Positions 13,793-24,700 of a stretch of DNA of 32,038 nt are shown piece by piece. Origin of the DNA: an uncultured Saprospiraceae bacterium. Its GTDB lineage: Bacteria; Bacteroidota; Bacteroidia; Chitinophagales; Saprospiraceae. The stretch's first letter is position 1; every line of letters begins with the position of its first letter. Made by a program: the position numbers and the translations under genes. The DNA is taken from assembly GCA_937924145.1 (NCBI GenBank), contig CALDTJ010000471.1, forward strand, positions 1-32,038, given 5' to 3'. The notes under the pieces are model-generated. The model saw only the letters and a list, made by a program, of their open reading frames with translations. It did no database searches and had not been told where the DNA came from.

Positions 13793-14539
13793 TTACTTCA
13801 AAGTAACCGATCCATTTACTTTATTGAAATAAACAGGTGTCCCGTCAGCCTTCATAATTTCAGTGACAATTGGCTTACCAGAAAAACGAATTCTAGATTT
13901 TTCAGCATTCTCTCCAATTACTCTAAAAACAACTTGGTAAATATTTGTCCCACTAGGTAAGCTTACCCCCTGTACAGATTGATCGTACCAAGCCATTAAA
14001 AGATTACCTTTTCTGATTTCTTTTAAACCAAAATTCTCCAGACTTAAATCCTTCAGTTTAATATTCTGAACTTTTTCAAATTGCAAAACAGCAGGATCAA
14101 AATTCATACTATATTGCATAGAAACAATATTTTCAAAATCACTGATATTTACATCCACAAAAATCAAATCCCCTTTTCTTCCTACCTCATCAGAAGCGCC
14201 AATAGCAAACCCCGGTTGAGTTCCTACACTACCACAAGCTACTTTTAAGGAATATGCTCCAGACTTATTGATACTAGGATTATTTTTCGCAAATCGCTTT
14301 GCGGCTCCTTGCATATTCGGGCTATCATAAACTTTCACATCACATCCTCTAGGGACTCTTAAGCCCGCTAAAGTTCCTAAGCCTCTTTTTTTCAATTGCT
14401 CATGAACATACTTTCCAGGCTTTAATTCAACTCCTTGTCCGCTAAAACCTGCTTGCCCAAATGCTTTTACTTGTGCTTGTGCATTGGTAAAAAGAAAACA
14501 GGCTATAAAAAACGAAAATGTAACTTTTAATAATTTCAT
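13793..14539 (-). CDS. Secreted beta/gamma-crystallin-like plus cohesin-domain protein
   Basis: The 248-residue protein begins with a signal peptide (cleavage probably after TNAQA, residue 22). Residues 25-105 resemble a beta/gamma-crystallin-type module: GFSGQGVELKPGKYVHEQL, LAGLRVPRGCDVKVYDSPNM and an AYSLKVAC closing strand. Residues about 112-248 look like a cohesin domain (GRKGDLIFVDVNISDFENIV, then QYSMNFDPAVLQFEKV, then a strand-rich end). Cohesins in cellulosome proteins bind dockerins; in Bacteroidota they often occur alone in secreted proteins of unknown role. No dockerin is seen in the window. The domain calls are by sequence pattern. It is transcribed toward the deacylase-like gene 9 bp away. 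Confidence 0.72.
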   Translation of the reverse strand: MKLLKVTFSFFIACFLFTNAQAQVKAFGQAGFSGQGVELKPGKYVHEQLKKRGLGTLAGLRVPRGCDVKVYDSPNMQGAAKRFAKNNPSINKSGAYSLKVACGSVGTQPGFAIGASDEVGRKGDLIFVDVNISDFENIVSMQYSMNFDPAVLQFEKVQNIKLKDLSLENFGLKEIRKGNLLMAWYDQSVQGVSLPSGTNIYQVVFRVIGENAEKSRIRFSGKPIVTEIMKADGTPVYFNKVNGSVTLK

Positions 14540-14558
14540 TGGATTAAATTGTTTTTAA

Positions 14559-14612
14559 GTAGTGCCAAGCGCTGCTTGGTATGAATACAAACCAAGCAGA
14601 ACTTGGTACTAC
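14559..14612. repeat. REP-like nested palindrome, copy 2
   Basis: GTAGTGCCAAGCGCTGCTTGGT (split here as GTAGTG at 14559 and CCAAGCGCTGCTTGGT to 14580) faces ACCAAGCAGAACTTGG plus TACTAC (14591-14612). The arms share the CCAAGC...GCTTGG core and the GTAGT/CTAC ends with copy 1 at 13151-13205. The two copies flank the crystallin/cohesin and deacylase genes. Confidence 0.85.
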
Positions 14613-14684
14613 AAAAATAACGGCATTTTAACCAAAAAAGATACACTCTTTCTGTTAAGCATATTTTAAAGTCTCGGTTCTAAT

Positions 14685-15317
14685 TTACAACTCCGTAATT
14701 CTGATATTTCTCCATTTTACTTTAATTCCTCCGCCATCATGTATTTGCAAGGCAATCTGTCCCATAGCAGCACCAATTTTTTCGTCTTTTAAAGTAATCA
14801 TCTCCTGCCCATTGACCCAAGTAGTGACGACATCTCCCATTGCTTTAATGCGCATCGTATTCCACTCGCCCATTTTTAAGGCTTTATCTTTTGCTGGATC
14901 TGGTTTGATTAACCAACCACGACCATAAGATTCGTAAATACCACCTGTACTGTGGTTCGGAGGGGCTACTTCTGCTTGCCAACCTGTGATTTTAGTTCCT
15001 TCGATAGACGAGCGAAAGAATACCCCACTATTTCCATTTGCCTCTTGTTGAAACTCTAAGGTTAAGTCAAAATCCTTAAAAGTTCTTTCAGTTGCCAAAT
15101 AACCATATTGCTTATCTGGGCCACTTTCACATACTAGCAGGCCATCTTTTACATACCATTTTTCTGTACCATAGATTTCCCAACCAGCTAAATCTTTTCC
15201 ATTAAAAAGAGAAGAAGAACCATTTTGTCCATCTTTACCACCCAAGGCAGTATTTTTAACAGAGCAATTGGTTAGGCACAAAACAATTATTAAAAGCGTT
15301 AAAATTCTTGATATCAT
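14685..15317 (-). CDS. DUF1080 (3-keto-disaccharide hydrolase domain) lipoprotein
   Basis: The 210-residue lipoprotein (lipobox ending at Cys18 in CLTNCSV) carries one DUF1080 domain. It opens with SLFNGKDLAGWEIYG, followed by the conserved strands WYVKDGLLVCE, FDLTLEFQQEANGNSGVFFRS, and ends with IALQIHDGGGIKVKWRNIRI. Domains of this family are concanavalin-like beta sandwiches; some members hydrolyse 3-keto-disaccharides or other glycosides. It starts 2 bp after the stop of the next DUF1080 gene, so the pair is one operon. Sugar substrate and exact activity are not visible in the sequence. Confidence 0.88.
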   Translation of the reverse strand: MISRILTLLIIVLCLTNCSVKNTALGGKDGQNGSSSLFNGKDLAGWEIYGTEKWYVKDGLLVCESGPDKQYGYLATERTFKDFDLTLEFQQEANGNSGVFFRSSIEGTKITGWQAEVAPPNHSTGGIYESYGRGWLIKPDPAKDKALKMGEWNTMRIKAMGDVVTTWVNGQEMITLKDEKIGAAMGQIALQIHDGGGIKVKWRNIRITEL

Positions 15318-15319
15318 AA

Positions 15320-16087
15320 CTATAATTTTTTGATTTTAATATTTCTAAATTTAATGTCATTCCCCCAGCCTTGTAGTCCAATATGACCAGACGGTTTTGC
15401 AGCAAAAATAGCTTTGTTAAAAGTTGTACTAGCGACTCGTTCTTTCCAATCTGGAGAATTCCAATCGTATTCAATGCACATTTTTCCATTCAACCAGTGC
15501 TCTACATGACCTTTTTCAACTTTAATTCTAGCTGTATACCATTTTTCTTTCATTATAGCAGGGTTGATAATACCATCGTATAAATTGAATGCATCACCCG
15601 TTAGATGTTTGTGCATATAATCTGCACCTTGCGTATTTATATAAGTAGCATTGTCTACCAATTGATATTCTGGCGCACTTTGATATATGGGTTGGTCGGC
15701 TATTTCTTGTACGAAGTAAAAAATACCGCTATTAGCAGCCTCTGTTAACTTGAATTCTAAGGTGAAGTCGAAATCTTCGTATTGTTCTTTAGTGATTAAA
15801 TTGTCTTTTCCTCTACCTACAATTTCACCGTCAATTGCTTGCCAAGAAGTTGGCAATTCACCTCCCATGTTATACCCTTTCCATTTTTCCAAAGAACGTC
15901 CATCAAACAATAATTCCCAACCATCAGCTTTTTCTTTTTCTGTAATAGAATTGGTTAATTCTAATACTTCGATTGCTTTAGCTGGTTTTTCAATCTTTTT
16001 TTTAGTTGAGGTGGTTTCTGGTTGACCTTGACAGGCAATTAATAAGGAGGAGATAAAAAATAAGTAGGTTAAAAATTTATAGTTCAT
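15320..16087 (-). CDS. DUF1080 (3-keto-disaccharide hydrolase domain) lipoprotein
   Basis: From the ATG at 16087 the protein has 255 residues; an eight-codon extension to 16111 would need a TTG and spoils the signal sequence. MNYKFLTYLFFISSLLIAC gives a lipobox with Cys19. The DUF1080 domain spans about 55-255: GWELLFDGRSLEKWKGYNM, FDFTLEFKLTEAANSGIFYF, a loop with YQLVDN, and the end GHIGLQGWGNDIKFRNIKI. It is larger than its partner at 14685-15317 and first in the operon. It diverges from the MFS transporter gene across a 203-bp gap, which suggests joint use of a sugar. Confidence 0.88.
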   Translation of the reverse strand: MNYKFLTYLFFISSLLIACQGQPETTSTKKKIEKPAKAIEVLELTNSITEKEKADGWELLFDGRSLEKWKGYNMGGELPTSWQAIDGEIVGRGKDNLITKEQYEDFDFTLEFKLTEAANSGIFYFVQEIADQPIYQSAPEYQLVDNATYINTQGADYMHKHLTGDAFNLYDGIINPAIMKEKWYTARIKVEKGHVEHWLNGKMCIEYDWNSPDWKERVASTTFNKAIFAAKPSGHIGLQGWGNDIKFRNIKIKKL

Positions 16088-16208
16088 TATTTCTATTTTT
16101 AATAGGGACAAAAAGTATAGGAATTTTCTTAAAAAGTATTAGGCTTAGTGTCAAATGTACCCAAAGTTATTCAATAATTAAGATTTTTCGTTTTTTAGAA
16201 ATTAAAAT

Positions 16209-16239
16209 TTTGCAAACAATCCATTATTCCGTATCATTG
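16209..16239 (+). promoter_or_regulatory. Candidate promoter of the MFS transporter gene
   Basis: TTTG (16209-16212) is followed after 19 nt by TATCATTG (16232-16239), fitting the Bacteroidota pattern TTTG-N19/21-TAnnTTTG with one mismatch. Transcription from here excludes the upstream TTG start at 16210 and supports the ATG at 16291. Confidence 0.5.
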
Positions 16240-16290
16240 ACGGATACAAGATTTTTTAATCTATTTTCAAAACGAAAATCTAATTTAAAG

Positions 16291-17502
16291 ATGACAAACG
16301 AAAAAAAGCTATTTTATGGTAGTTGTTTTGCTTTAATTACAACTGCTTTATCTTTTAGTTTGAGGGCTGGAGTATTACCTCAAATACAAGACGAACTAGG
16401 GTTAACTGCCGAACAATTAGGGTACATTAATCAAATGTGGTTTCTTGGATTTCCAATTTCCATGGTCATTGGTGGATTGGTTTACCATATAGTTGGAGGA
16501 AAACGAATTATGCTATTTGCATTTTTTGCACACATGGTTGGTATTATCATGACTATATATTCTGGTAGCTATATGGCATTATTAGTCTCTACTTTACTAA
16601 TTGGTTTGGGAAATGGATGTACCGAGGCAGCATGTAATCCAATGATTGCAGACGCTTACGAAGGAAACATGATGAGTAAAATGATGAATCGTTTTCACAT
16701 GTGGTTTCCTGGAGGTATAGTAGTAGGTAGTTTATTATCAGAATTTATGACTTATGGCGGCGTTGGCTACCAAATGCAGTTAGCCGTGATGATTATTCCT
16801 ACCTTGATATATGCTTATTTATTTATTTCTTCTAATTGGCCAAAAGCTAAAGTGGCAGAAGCGGTATCTGTTTTAAGTAACTTTAAAGCAATGCTTTCTC
16901 CCTTATTTCTATTTATGGCGGCATGCATGGCGTTGACTGCTATTTCAGAATTTGGACCACAACAATGGTCTAGTCTAATATTATCTAAAAGTGGAGCGCA
17001 ACCAATGTTAATTCTTGCCTTAGTAACAGGTGTAATGGCAGTAGCTCGTTACTTTGGAGGAGAGATGGTGCATCAATTTAATACAACAGGAGTGTTATTG
17101 GGATCAGCTATTTTGGCGACACTAGGAGTCTTTTTATTAAGTACACAGACTGGCGCAATGGCATACGTTGCTGCTTTCATTTTTGCTTTAGGAGTAGCTT
17201 ATTTCTGGCCTAATATGATAGGGTTCGTTGCCGACTATATACCAGAAAGTGGTGCTTTAGGAATGTCCATAGTAGGCGCAGTGGGAATGTTTGCTAACTC
17301 AATCTTCCAACCTATTATCGGAGGCTGGATTGACAGAGATCAAGCTACTGCGGCAGCAGCAGGCCTAACAGGCGATGAATTAGAACTAGTAGCAGGACAG
17401 GCCACTTTGGGAACTATGGTTTCTTTCCCAGCAATATTAATTGTAGCATTTACGATTCTTTACTTCTGGATGAAAGGAAGAACGCCTGCTAGTTCACATT
17501 AA
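16291..17502 (+). CDS. MFS transporter, probably sugar-related
   Basis: The 403-residue protein starts at the ATG at 16291 and has about twelve membrane segments. Helix 1 contains FALITTALSFSLRAGVLPQI. A GGKRIM stretch lies in the loop between helices 2 and 3, where MFS proteins carry their signature. The acidic pair in GNGCTEAACNPMIADA lies in helix 4, and the C-terminal half contains GVAYFWPNMIGFVADY. Transporters of this shape are often found beside DUF1080 genes, and this one is divergent from two of them, so uptake of a keto-sugar or similar carbohydrate is a reasonable inference. The substrate is not proven. A bidirectional terminator follows at 17526. Confidence 0.85.
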   Translation: MTNEKKLFYGSCFALITTALSFSLRAGVLPQIQDELGLTAEQLGYINQMWFLGFPISMVIGGLVYHIVGGKRIMLFAFFAHMVGIIMTIYSGSYMALLVSTLLIGLGNGCTEAACNPMIADAYEGNMMSKMMNRFHMWFPGGIVVGSLLSEFMTYGGVGYQMQLAVMIIPTLIYAYLFISSNWPKAKVAEAVSVLSNFKAMLSPLFLFMAACMALTAISEFGPQQWSSLILSKSGAQPMLILALVTGVMAVARYFGGEMVHQFNTTGVLLGSAILATLGVFLLSTQTGAMAYVAAFIFALGVAYFWPNMIGFVADYIPESGALGMSIVGAVGMFANSIFQPIIGGWIDRDQATAAAAGLTGDELELVAGQATLGTMVSFPAILIVAFTILYFWMKGRTPASSH

Positions 17503-17525
17503 TAAAGACTAAAAGTTATTCAAAT

Positions 17526-17564
17526 AAAAAACCGACTTGATATGCATAATCAAGTCGGTTTTTT
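17526..17564. terminator. Bidirectional terminator between convergent genes
   Basis: AAAAAACCGACTTGAT (17526-17541) pairs perfectly over 16 bp with ATCAAGTCGGTTTTTT (17549-17564). It serves the MFS gene (ends 17502, plus) and the dehydrogenase gene (ends 17589, minus), since both strands leave a U tract. Confidence 0.92.
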
Positions 17565-17588
17565 ATTTCTAGAAATAGAATCAGTTGA

Positions 17589-18548
17589 TTAAACTTCCCC
17601 AAATTTAGCAATTAACTTCTCAGCTAATTCTAAACCAATATTTCTTTGTGCCTCTTGTGTAGATGCACCAATATGTGGAGAAACAGAAATTCGTGGGTGA
17701 TTTAATAAATCAGCTCTTGGTGTTGGTTCGTTTTCAAAAACGTCCAATCCTGCACCGCCAACTTTTCCACTTTCCAAAGCTGCTAAAAGTGCATCTTCAT
17801 CAATGGTTCCACCTCTAGCCGTATTTACTAAAACAACCCCATCTTTCATCTTTTCCATTTCTTCTTTACCTAAAAGCGCTTTGCCTAAAGAAGGAACGTG
17901 TAAAGAGATATAATCTGCTTTTGCTAACATTTCATCCATCTCAACCGTATCAATTTTCACAGATACCGTGATTTCTTTATTACCTTGGAAAGATAATTGG
18001 ATCGTTGCATCGTCTAACATCAAATCAACTGGCAAAACAGTCATTCCTAGCCCTAAACCGATTTTAGCAGTTTCTTGACCAATACGACCAAAACCAATAA
18101 TTCCTAATTTCTTACCTCTTAGTTCTTGACCTTTTGCGTAAGATTTCTTTAGCTTTTTGAATTCACTAGCTCCCTTTGCAGGCATTTCTCTATTTGACAA
18201 ATGCACAAATCGAGATAAGTTGAACATGTGTCCAAAAGCCAATTCTGCAACTGACTTAGAAGATGCAGCAGGCGTATTAATTACATCAATACCTTTTCCT
18301 CTAGCATGCTTCACATCAATATTATCCAATCCAACACCACCTCTACAGATAGCTTTTAAGTTAGGACATTTGTCAATTAAGGCAGTTCTTACCTTAGTAG
18401 CACTTCTTACACAGATAGCATCGTAGTTTGGTAATTTAGTTGGTAAGTCTTCTTGAGCAATCTTGTCCGTATCCACTTGGTAACCTGCCTCTTCTAAAAG
18501 CAATTGACCATCAGGATGAATTCCGTCGTTGATTAATATTCTAACCAT
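17589..18548 (-). CDS. serA: D-3-phosphoglycerate dehydrogenase-like 2-hydroxyacid dehydrogenase
   Basis: The 319-residue NAD-dependent D-2-hydroxyacid dehydrogenase has the SerA pattern: SATKVRTALIDKCPNLKAI, RGGVGLDNIDV, NAD-binding GFGRIG (152-157) with an acidic residue at the end of the second strand (VLPVDLM), Arg245 in NTARGGTIDE, Glu274 in FENEP and His292 in SPHIGAST. It would oxidise 3-phosphoglycerate, the first step of serine synthesis. It lacks the C-terminal ACT regulatory domain, as in short-type enzymes. No serC is nearby, so a related 2-hydroxyacid dehydrogenase cannot be excluded. It is transcribed alone toward a shared terminator. Confidence 0.88.
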   Translation of the reverse strand: MVRILINDGIHPDGQLLLEEAGYQVDTDKIAQEDLPTKLPNYDAICVRSATKVRTALIDKCPNLKAICRGGVGLDNIDVKHARGKGIDVINTPAASSKSVAELAFGHMFNLSRFVHLSNREMPAKGASEFKKLKKSYAKGQELRGKKLGIIGFGRIGQETAKIGLGLGMTVLPVDLMLDDATIQLSFQGNKEITVSVKIDTVEMDEMLAKADYISLHVPSLGKALLGKEEMEKMKDGVVLVNTARGGTIDEDALLAALESGKVGGAGLDVFENEPTPRADLLNHPRISVSPHIGASTQEAQRNIGLELAEKLIAKFGEV

Positions 18549-18650
18549 GATTTTTTATTTTTATAAACTTTTAAGAAGTTGTATTTAATTAAATTAAGCC
18601 GCAAAGTACGCTATAATTTAGGTCTAAATCCAGTAATTTATTTATGACAA

Positions 18651-18681
18651 AAGGTATATCAAAATTCGATTGATATACCTT
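18651..18681 (-). terminator. Terminator of the giant adhesin gene
   Basis: AAGGTATATCAA (18651-18662) pairs with TTGATATACCTT (18670-18681) over 12 bp with a 7-nt loop, and read leftward it continues with TT. It lies about 80 bp after the stop of the 18760-25044 gene, on its transcript. A shorter hairpin (ACCTG/CAGGT, 18744-18758) is immediately next to the stop codon. Confidence 0.65.
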
Positions 18682-18759
18682 CTATTTCAAAAAAGAATTT
18701 TATGCTATTCTTTTAAAATTTAACCAAAAATAATTTTATAACTACCTGAAAAACAGGTT

Positions 18760-21700
18760 TTAATTTTTAAAATAAAAAAGCTTTTCTCCAAAAGGCGGAT
18801 AATCGTCCACTATTATTTTTATGTAAAATATTCCACTAGCATAGCTAGATAAATCAATTTCTTGTTGAAAAGTCGTAATATTTCGTTTTTCTATTAAAAT
18901 CAATTCTTTCCCAATACCATCTAACAGAGAAATAGACACATCTACACTTTTAGCAAATTGAAGATCAAGAAAACTTATACTAGCCGTCGGATTTGGATAC
19001 AATTTAAAACTTTCTACTTCACTCAGTTCAACTATCGGATCACTAATATCTAAGGTTTGTTTTTGTCTTAATTCACATCCATTTTGATCTGTAACAATGA
19101 CATAATAATCTCCTAAAACAACTCCTGACACCACAGCATTCGTACCGATCACCCCATTATTCTCATTAAGCCACAGATAATTATATGGAGCCGTCCCTCC
19201 TATAATCGTGTCCACCCTTAAAGTCCCTCGATTAGACTGTTTATTAAAAGTAGAAGAAGTCTCAATACTATCAATCGTTAGTTCATTGGCAATCACCAAA
19301 TCATCCAGAATGACTTGACAATTATTGGCATCTTGAATAGTTACCCCATAATTTCCAGCAGCTAATCCATTGGCAGTATTCGTGGTAGAAATAATGATTC
19401 CCATTTCGTCTCGCCAAGTATAATTGTAAGAATTGGAAACACCACCAGAAACATCCAATCTGATAAAACCTTCACAATTAATTAAGTCGATTCTAGTACT
19501 ATCTACTTTGAGCAAAGGAGGAGATCGTAAAGTGATAGCATCCGTCATTTCAGCCCCATTGGCATCCGTTATGGTAACTGCATAATTACCTTGAGGCAAG
19601 TTGATCAAATTTTTAGTCGTATCACCTGTACTCCATAGATATTGATAAGGAGGTACTCCACAAATGACTTTCGCCTCTATAAAACCAGAATTATCATTAA
19701 AACAAGTCAAATCAGAAGTTAGTAAGTTGGCTTGTAAAGCTTCTACTTTGATGGCAATAGTCGTATCAAATCTTACCACACAGTTGTTCTGATCAGTAGC
19801 GGTCAAAGAATAATTACCAGGCAAAAGATTTTGTATAGATGCGGTAGTTGCACCATTATTCCAATCAAAAGTATAAGGGAATGTCCCTCCATCAAAATCA
19901 ATCATTATTTGCCCGCTATCATCCCCTACGCAGAGAGAGTCCGTAACAAAATTTGGTCTAATTTTAAAAGAATTGATAGGGGATAAAATCTCAGGGAATA
20001 ACTCTTCGCTTGACCAAGTACAGCCATTTGCATCTGTAACAGTTAAAGTATAGTTACCTGCAGTCAAATTGTCCACATCTTGAGTAGTTGCCCCATTGCT
20101 CCATAGATATTCATAAGGGGCCGTTCCTCCATTTGGTGTAATAAAAAATGCACCATTATTGTCATCAAAACAAGCTAATTCGTTGGTGAAATCATCTAAG
20201 CTAACAGAAATATCCCCTTCTGGCAATAAAGTCAAATCACCCAAATAACCCACACACAAATACTCATTGCTCTCATCCACCACACTCACATTATAAACAC
20301 CTTCACTCAATCCTTGTAGACTAGTCGAATCACCATCAATCACTTGGTCGCCATTATTCCAAAAATATTGATAAGTACCAAAACCGCCATTGACTTTGAT
20401 CGAAATTTCGCCATCATTGGTCCCTTCACAATTAGGATTATTCAAAGAAACCAGTTCAAGATCTAAACTGTCTTCTTCAAACTTAATTTCAAAAGATCGA
20501 ATCAATGTACACTCTGCACCGTCAGTAATAGAAACGGTATAAACGCCTGCATCCAAATCCGTTAAATCCTCGGTTAATAGTCCATTATTCCATTCAAAAT
20601 TAATCCCTCCTCTTCCTCCTGTCGCATTGATATCAATCAATCCATTTTCAGGATTAGAACAACTAACATCCCTAACTTCTGTCACCTCCAAATTAATTGG
20701 ACTAGAAGATTCGATATTAAAATTATAGGCAGGAGAGACACAGTTATTTACATCAATAATTTCTAGTTTATAATTTCCTCCATCAATATTTTGAAGAATT
20801 TCTCCCGCGGTTCTGACTATGCGATTATTTGGTAAGGTCCAGCTATAAGTATAAGGGGCAGTTCCACCTGAGATATTGGCAATCGCATTACCATCATTTT
20901 CACCAAAACAAGAAGGGGACTCTGCTAAGACCGTATCTATTTGCAAGAAATCTGGTTCAGTTATTTCAAAACTAGTATTCAAAACACAACCAATATTATC
21001 CATTATTTCTAGGTCATAATTACCTGCTGATAAAGTGGTATAATCGCTACTTAACCAAAAACCATTCAAATCATCAGCAATTAAGGTGCTATCCTGCCAA
21101 CGAAAAGAAAAACTATTTGCTCCTGCCGCTTCACTTTTTACTCGATAAAAGACCGATCCATTATTAGCATCTTTACATTGAATAGAATCAATGACTAAGA
21201 AATCTTCTATACTTACTAATTGCGGAGCCACCAATTGAGCAGTATCAGAAACAGAAATACAACCATTAGCATCTGTTACTTCGACAAAGTAATCCGTAGA
21301 ACTTAGGTTATCAATATTCGCGGTGGTGGCACCATTACTCCATGCATAATCGTAGGGGGCAACACCTCCATTTACAGTCGTTCCAAGCATACCATTCTCA
21401 ACACCCACACAAGTTGGTGCTTGTAAGGTTGAAAAAACAATATTCATTAACTCAGGGGCAGTTACGTTAATCGAATCAATTTGAAAATCACAATTATTTT
21501 CATCCGTAATCGTCACCTGATAGATGCCCGCACTAATTGAGGTCAGATTAGTCGTGGTTGCTCCATTACTCCATAAATATTGGTAAGTACCTGTTCCTCC
21601 ACTAACCACTAAATCAATTACCCCATCACTTATTTCTCTACACAAGGGCTGAGTAATAGTCGCTACGTCCGCTGTGATCGCCACAGGATCTACTAACGTT

Positions 21701-24700
21701 TCGCTACTAGTACTTTGGCAACCATTGGCATCCGTAACAGTTAGTGTATAAGTAGTCGCTTTTAGACCAAAAGCATTTTCAGTAGTTTGACTCAGGTCAT
21801 CATTCCATGCATAAGTGTATGGTGGAGTTCCGCCCGTAACAACTGCACTAATCTCTCCATCATCTTGTCCAAAACATTTTGGGTTTATAGGATTTAAGGT
21901 GATATTTAATTGAGGAGTTGGTTCAATAATTACCTGTTCTACAATGGAGCAATTTTTCGTGTCAGAGATGGTAACGTTATAAGTATTTGGCGATAAATTC
22001 TGCGGATTAGAAGTATTGGAAATTCCATTATCCCACGCAAAATTATAGTTACCTTCTATCGTCGGTGTCCCACCTGTAACTGCCAATTCTATTGCCCCAT
22101 CAGCCACATTTGCACAGCTTGGTGAGATCGCATTTTCGTTTAGAACAACTAGCATCTCGGGTTCGGTAATAACGATACTATCAATAGCACACGGAGCAAC
22201 ATTATCTGCATCAACAATCACCGAATAAACGCCGCCACTAAGTGCCGAAACATTTTGATTATTAGAAAAATCAGTTGTTCCATCACTCCATTGATAAGTT
22301 GGATTCACTAAACCACCTACATTTAAGGTGATTGTTCCATCACTTTGCCCAAAGCAAGTTACATCTGTAATTTCATTAATACCAAAATCAGGTCCATTCA
22401 CAACTTGCTGTGGAAGTGTTTTACTGCAACCAAAATTATCAGTCACGGTAATATTATAAGCACCTAATTCTAGATTTGAAATGGTATAATTATTAGTAGT
22501 AACATCATTTTCTATCCCTGAAACAGCCCCACTCCAATTATAATCATAAGGTGCCTGCCCATCTAAAGGATCGACTATTATAGCCCCATCTTCTTGACAA
22601 AAACTCGGCTCTTGAATATCAGTAACTTGAATGGAACTTATACTTGGTAAAGTGTGAATAACAATTCGATCCGTCGCTGAACAACCATTGGTTTGGGAAG
22701 TAACAGTCACATCAATCTCCTGTATAAAATCTTTACTCCGAGAAAAAATAATCGCTTCGTCACCTTGCGCCCCCGTACTCCACGTAAAATCGAATGGTCC
22801 TAGACCACCACCATTTTCTGTTGCTGTAATTAACTGAGGGTTACTTTGAAAACATAAATCCAATGTATCGCCTTGATTAATGGTAACGGAAGGGGTTGGT
22901 TGTTTAGAAAAAGATAGGGTCAATTCGTCAGTACACCCTGTAACGGATCTAGCTTGAATATAAAAAATCGAATCAGAAGAAATAGCAACTATTGGATTAG
23001 TAATTTGGGCATTAGCAGAATAAGAATCATTTGTAAAAAATAAAATAGTATCTGTAGCACTATTGGCATCTTGAATCACTAAAGTAGTTAAATCAAAAGC
23101 AGTATTTTCACAAACATTTTGATTACCAGAAGCATTAGTAATTTCTGGTTGAGGGTTGACAATCACCTCCACTGGAATAATATCACTTTCACAAGTCTGC
23201 CCTGAGAAGGTATTTGTTTCTTGGAAAAAATAAGTAGTCGTATCCGCTAATAAAGGGGTGATAAAAGTCATTCCTGAATCTAAAGGCATAGTCCCTGCCA
23301 TATTATCAAACCAATAAATTTTTCCTGCATTAGAAGGGTTAACTGTAATCATTGCCGTCTCTCCGCTACAAATTGGACTAACGGCAAATGTTGGATTAAA
23401 AATCACCTCATCATCCAAATCCCCATTACAATTTTCATCAATACCATTACAAGGAATTTCTACTGCATTTGGATTAATAGTAGCATCTGTATCATCACAA
23501 TCCAGTTTATTTGCCACGTAGCCCATAGGTTGAGCAGCAAAACAAACAGCAATAGAATCCATCGGATCTCCAAAGCCATCGTTATCCGTATCTGCATAAA
23601 AAATATCGCTCCCTTTCAATTGAGAACCATAAAAATTAATTCTATCTAATCCGATATCTCCTCTTACCCCAACTGCCGCTGAGATTCCACGAAAGCGAAA
23701 TTGTAAAACCATTCCATCATAAGCCGAAAGGTTAATGTATTGTCTAAACCATTCATTACCCTGATTTCCAGTCGCACTCCATAAGTTTACCCAATTTGTC
23801 CCATCAGTAGTAATTTCTAGAAACAAGCTATTAATATTATTACCAAACATGTGGTAGTAAAAAGACAAGTGACAAATGCCTGTACTTGCCTCCACCTGAA
23901 TACAGTCTGTCAATAAAATAGCTTCTTTATCTGGCCTACAAGAACTAGAGGATTCTAAATAGATATATTGACCATTCAAATTATCTGCATCATTACTTGG
24001 TCCAGTATTAGAACTGGCAGTTGAGCCACTATTAACAATCCAATCAATATCATCTGTTACTGAATTTTTCCAAACACCATCTACCGTTGGGCAATCAATA
24101 CAATCTCCACCATTTGAACCACAACCAACTTGATTATTAAAGTTCTCAGAAAGCGTCACTGGAGGCAATACACAATCTGTAGTAGCCGTAACTCTACAAG
24201 AATTATAAGCATAAGAAAAACCACTACAAATTTGTCGGACGTATATATCGTAAGCCGTCAATTGTTCAAGGTCAAATAAATCAAATTCCTCAACACAGTT
24301 TAAAACGACAACTTGACTATTAGGAGCGCCTGCGGTAGTTCCATTTCCTGGCGTAAATCCTTCGGGACCATATTCAACGACTACATTATTACATTGCCCA
24401 TTATTTATCCAACCTAGATCAATCGTTCTAGCCGTAATATTAAACGCTTCTAAATCTGTAGGAGCAGGACAGCCTAGCGGAATAAAAGATAATTCTACAA
24501 ATTCTAGAGAACCTATATCTCCAAATTTATCATCACAAACCTCCAATGTCCATATCGCATTAGGATTAAATGGAGTTGCTAGATTAAAATTTGAAAATGG
24601 TTCTTCGGGAATAAAAGTCCCTATGGTTTGTGTGCTAGAAGCAATATTTTTTACAGAATCTGTACTACAAGGAGTATTTGCCAATATAAAAGGTGTCGAA

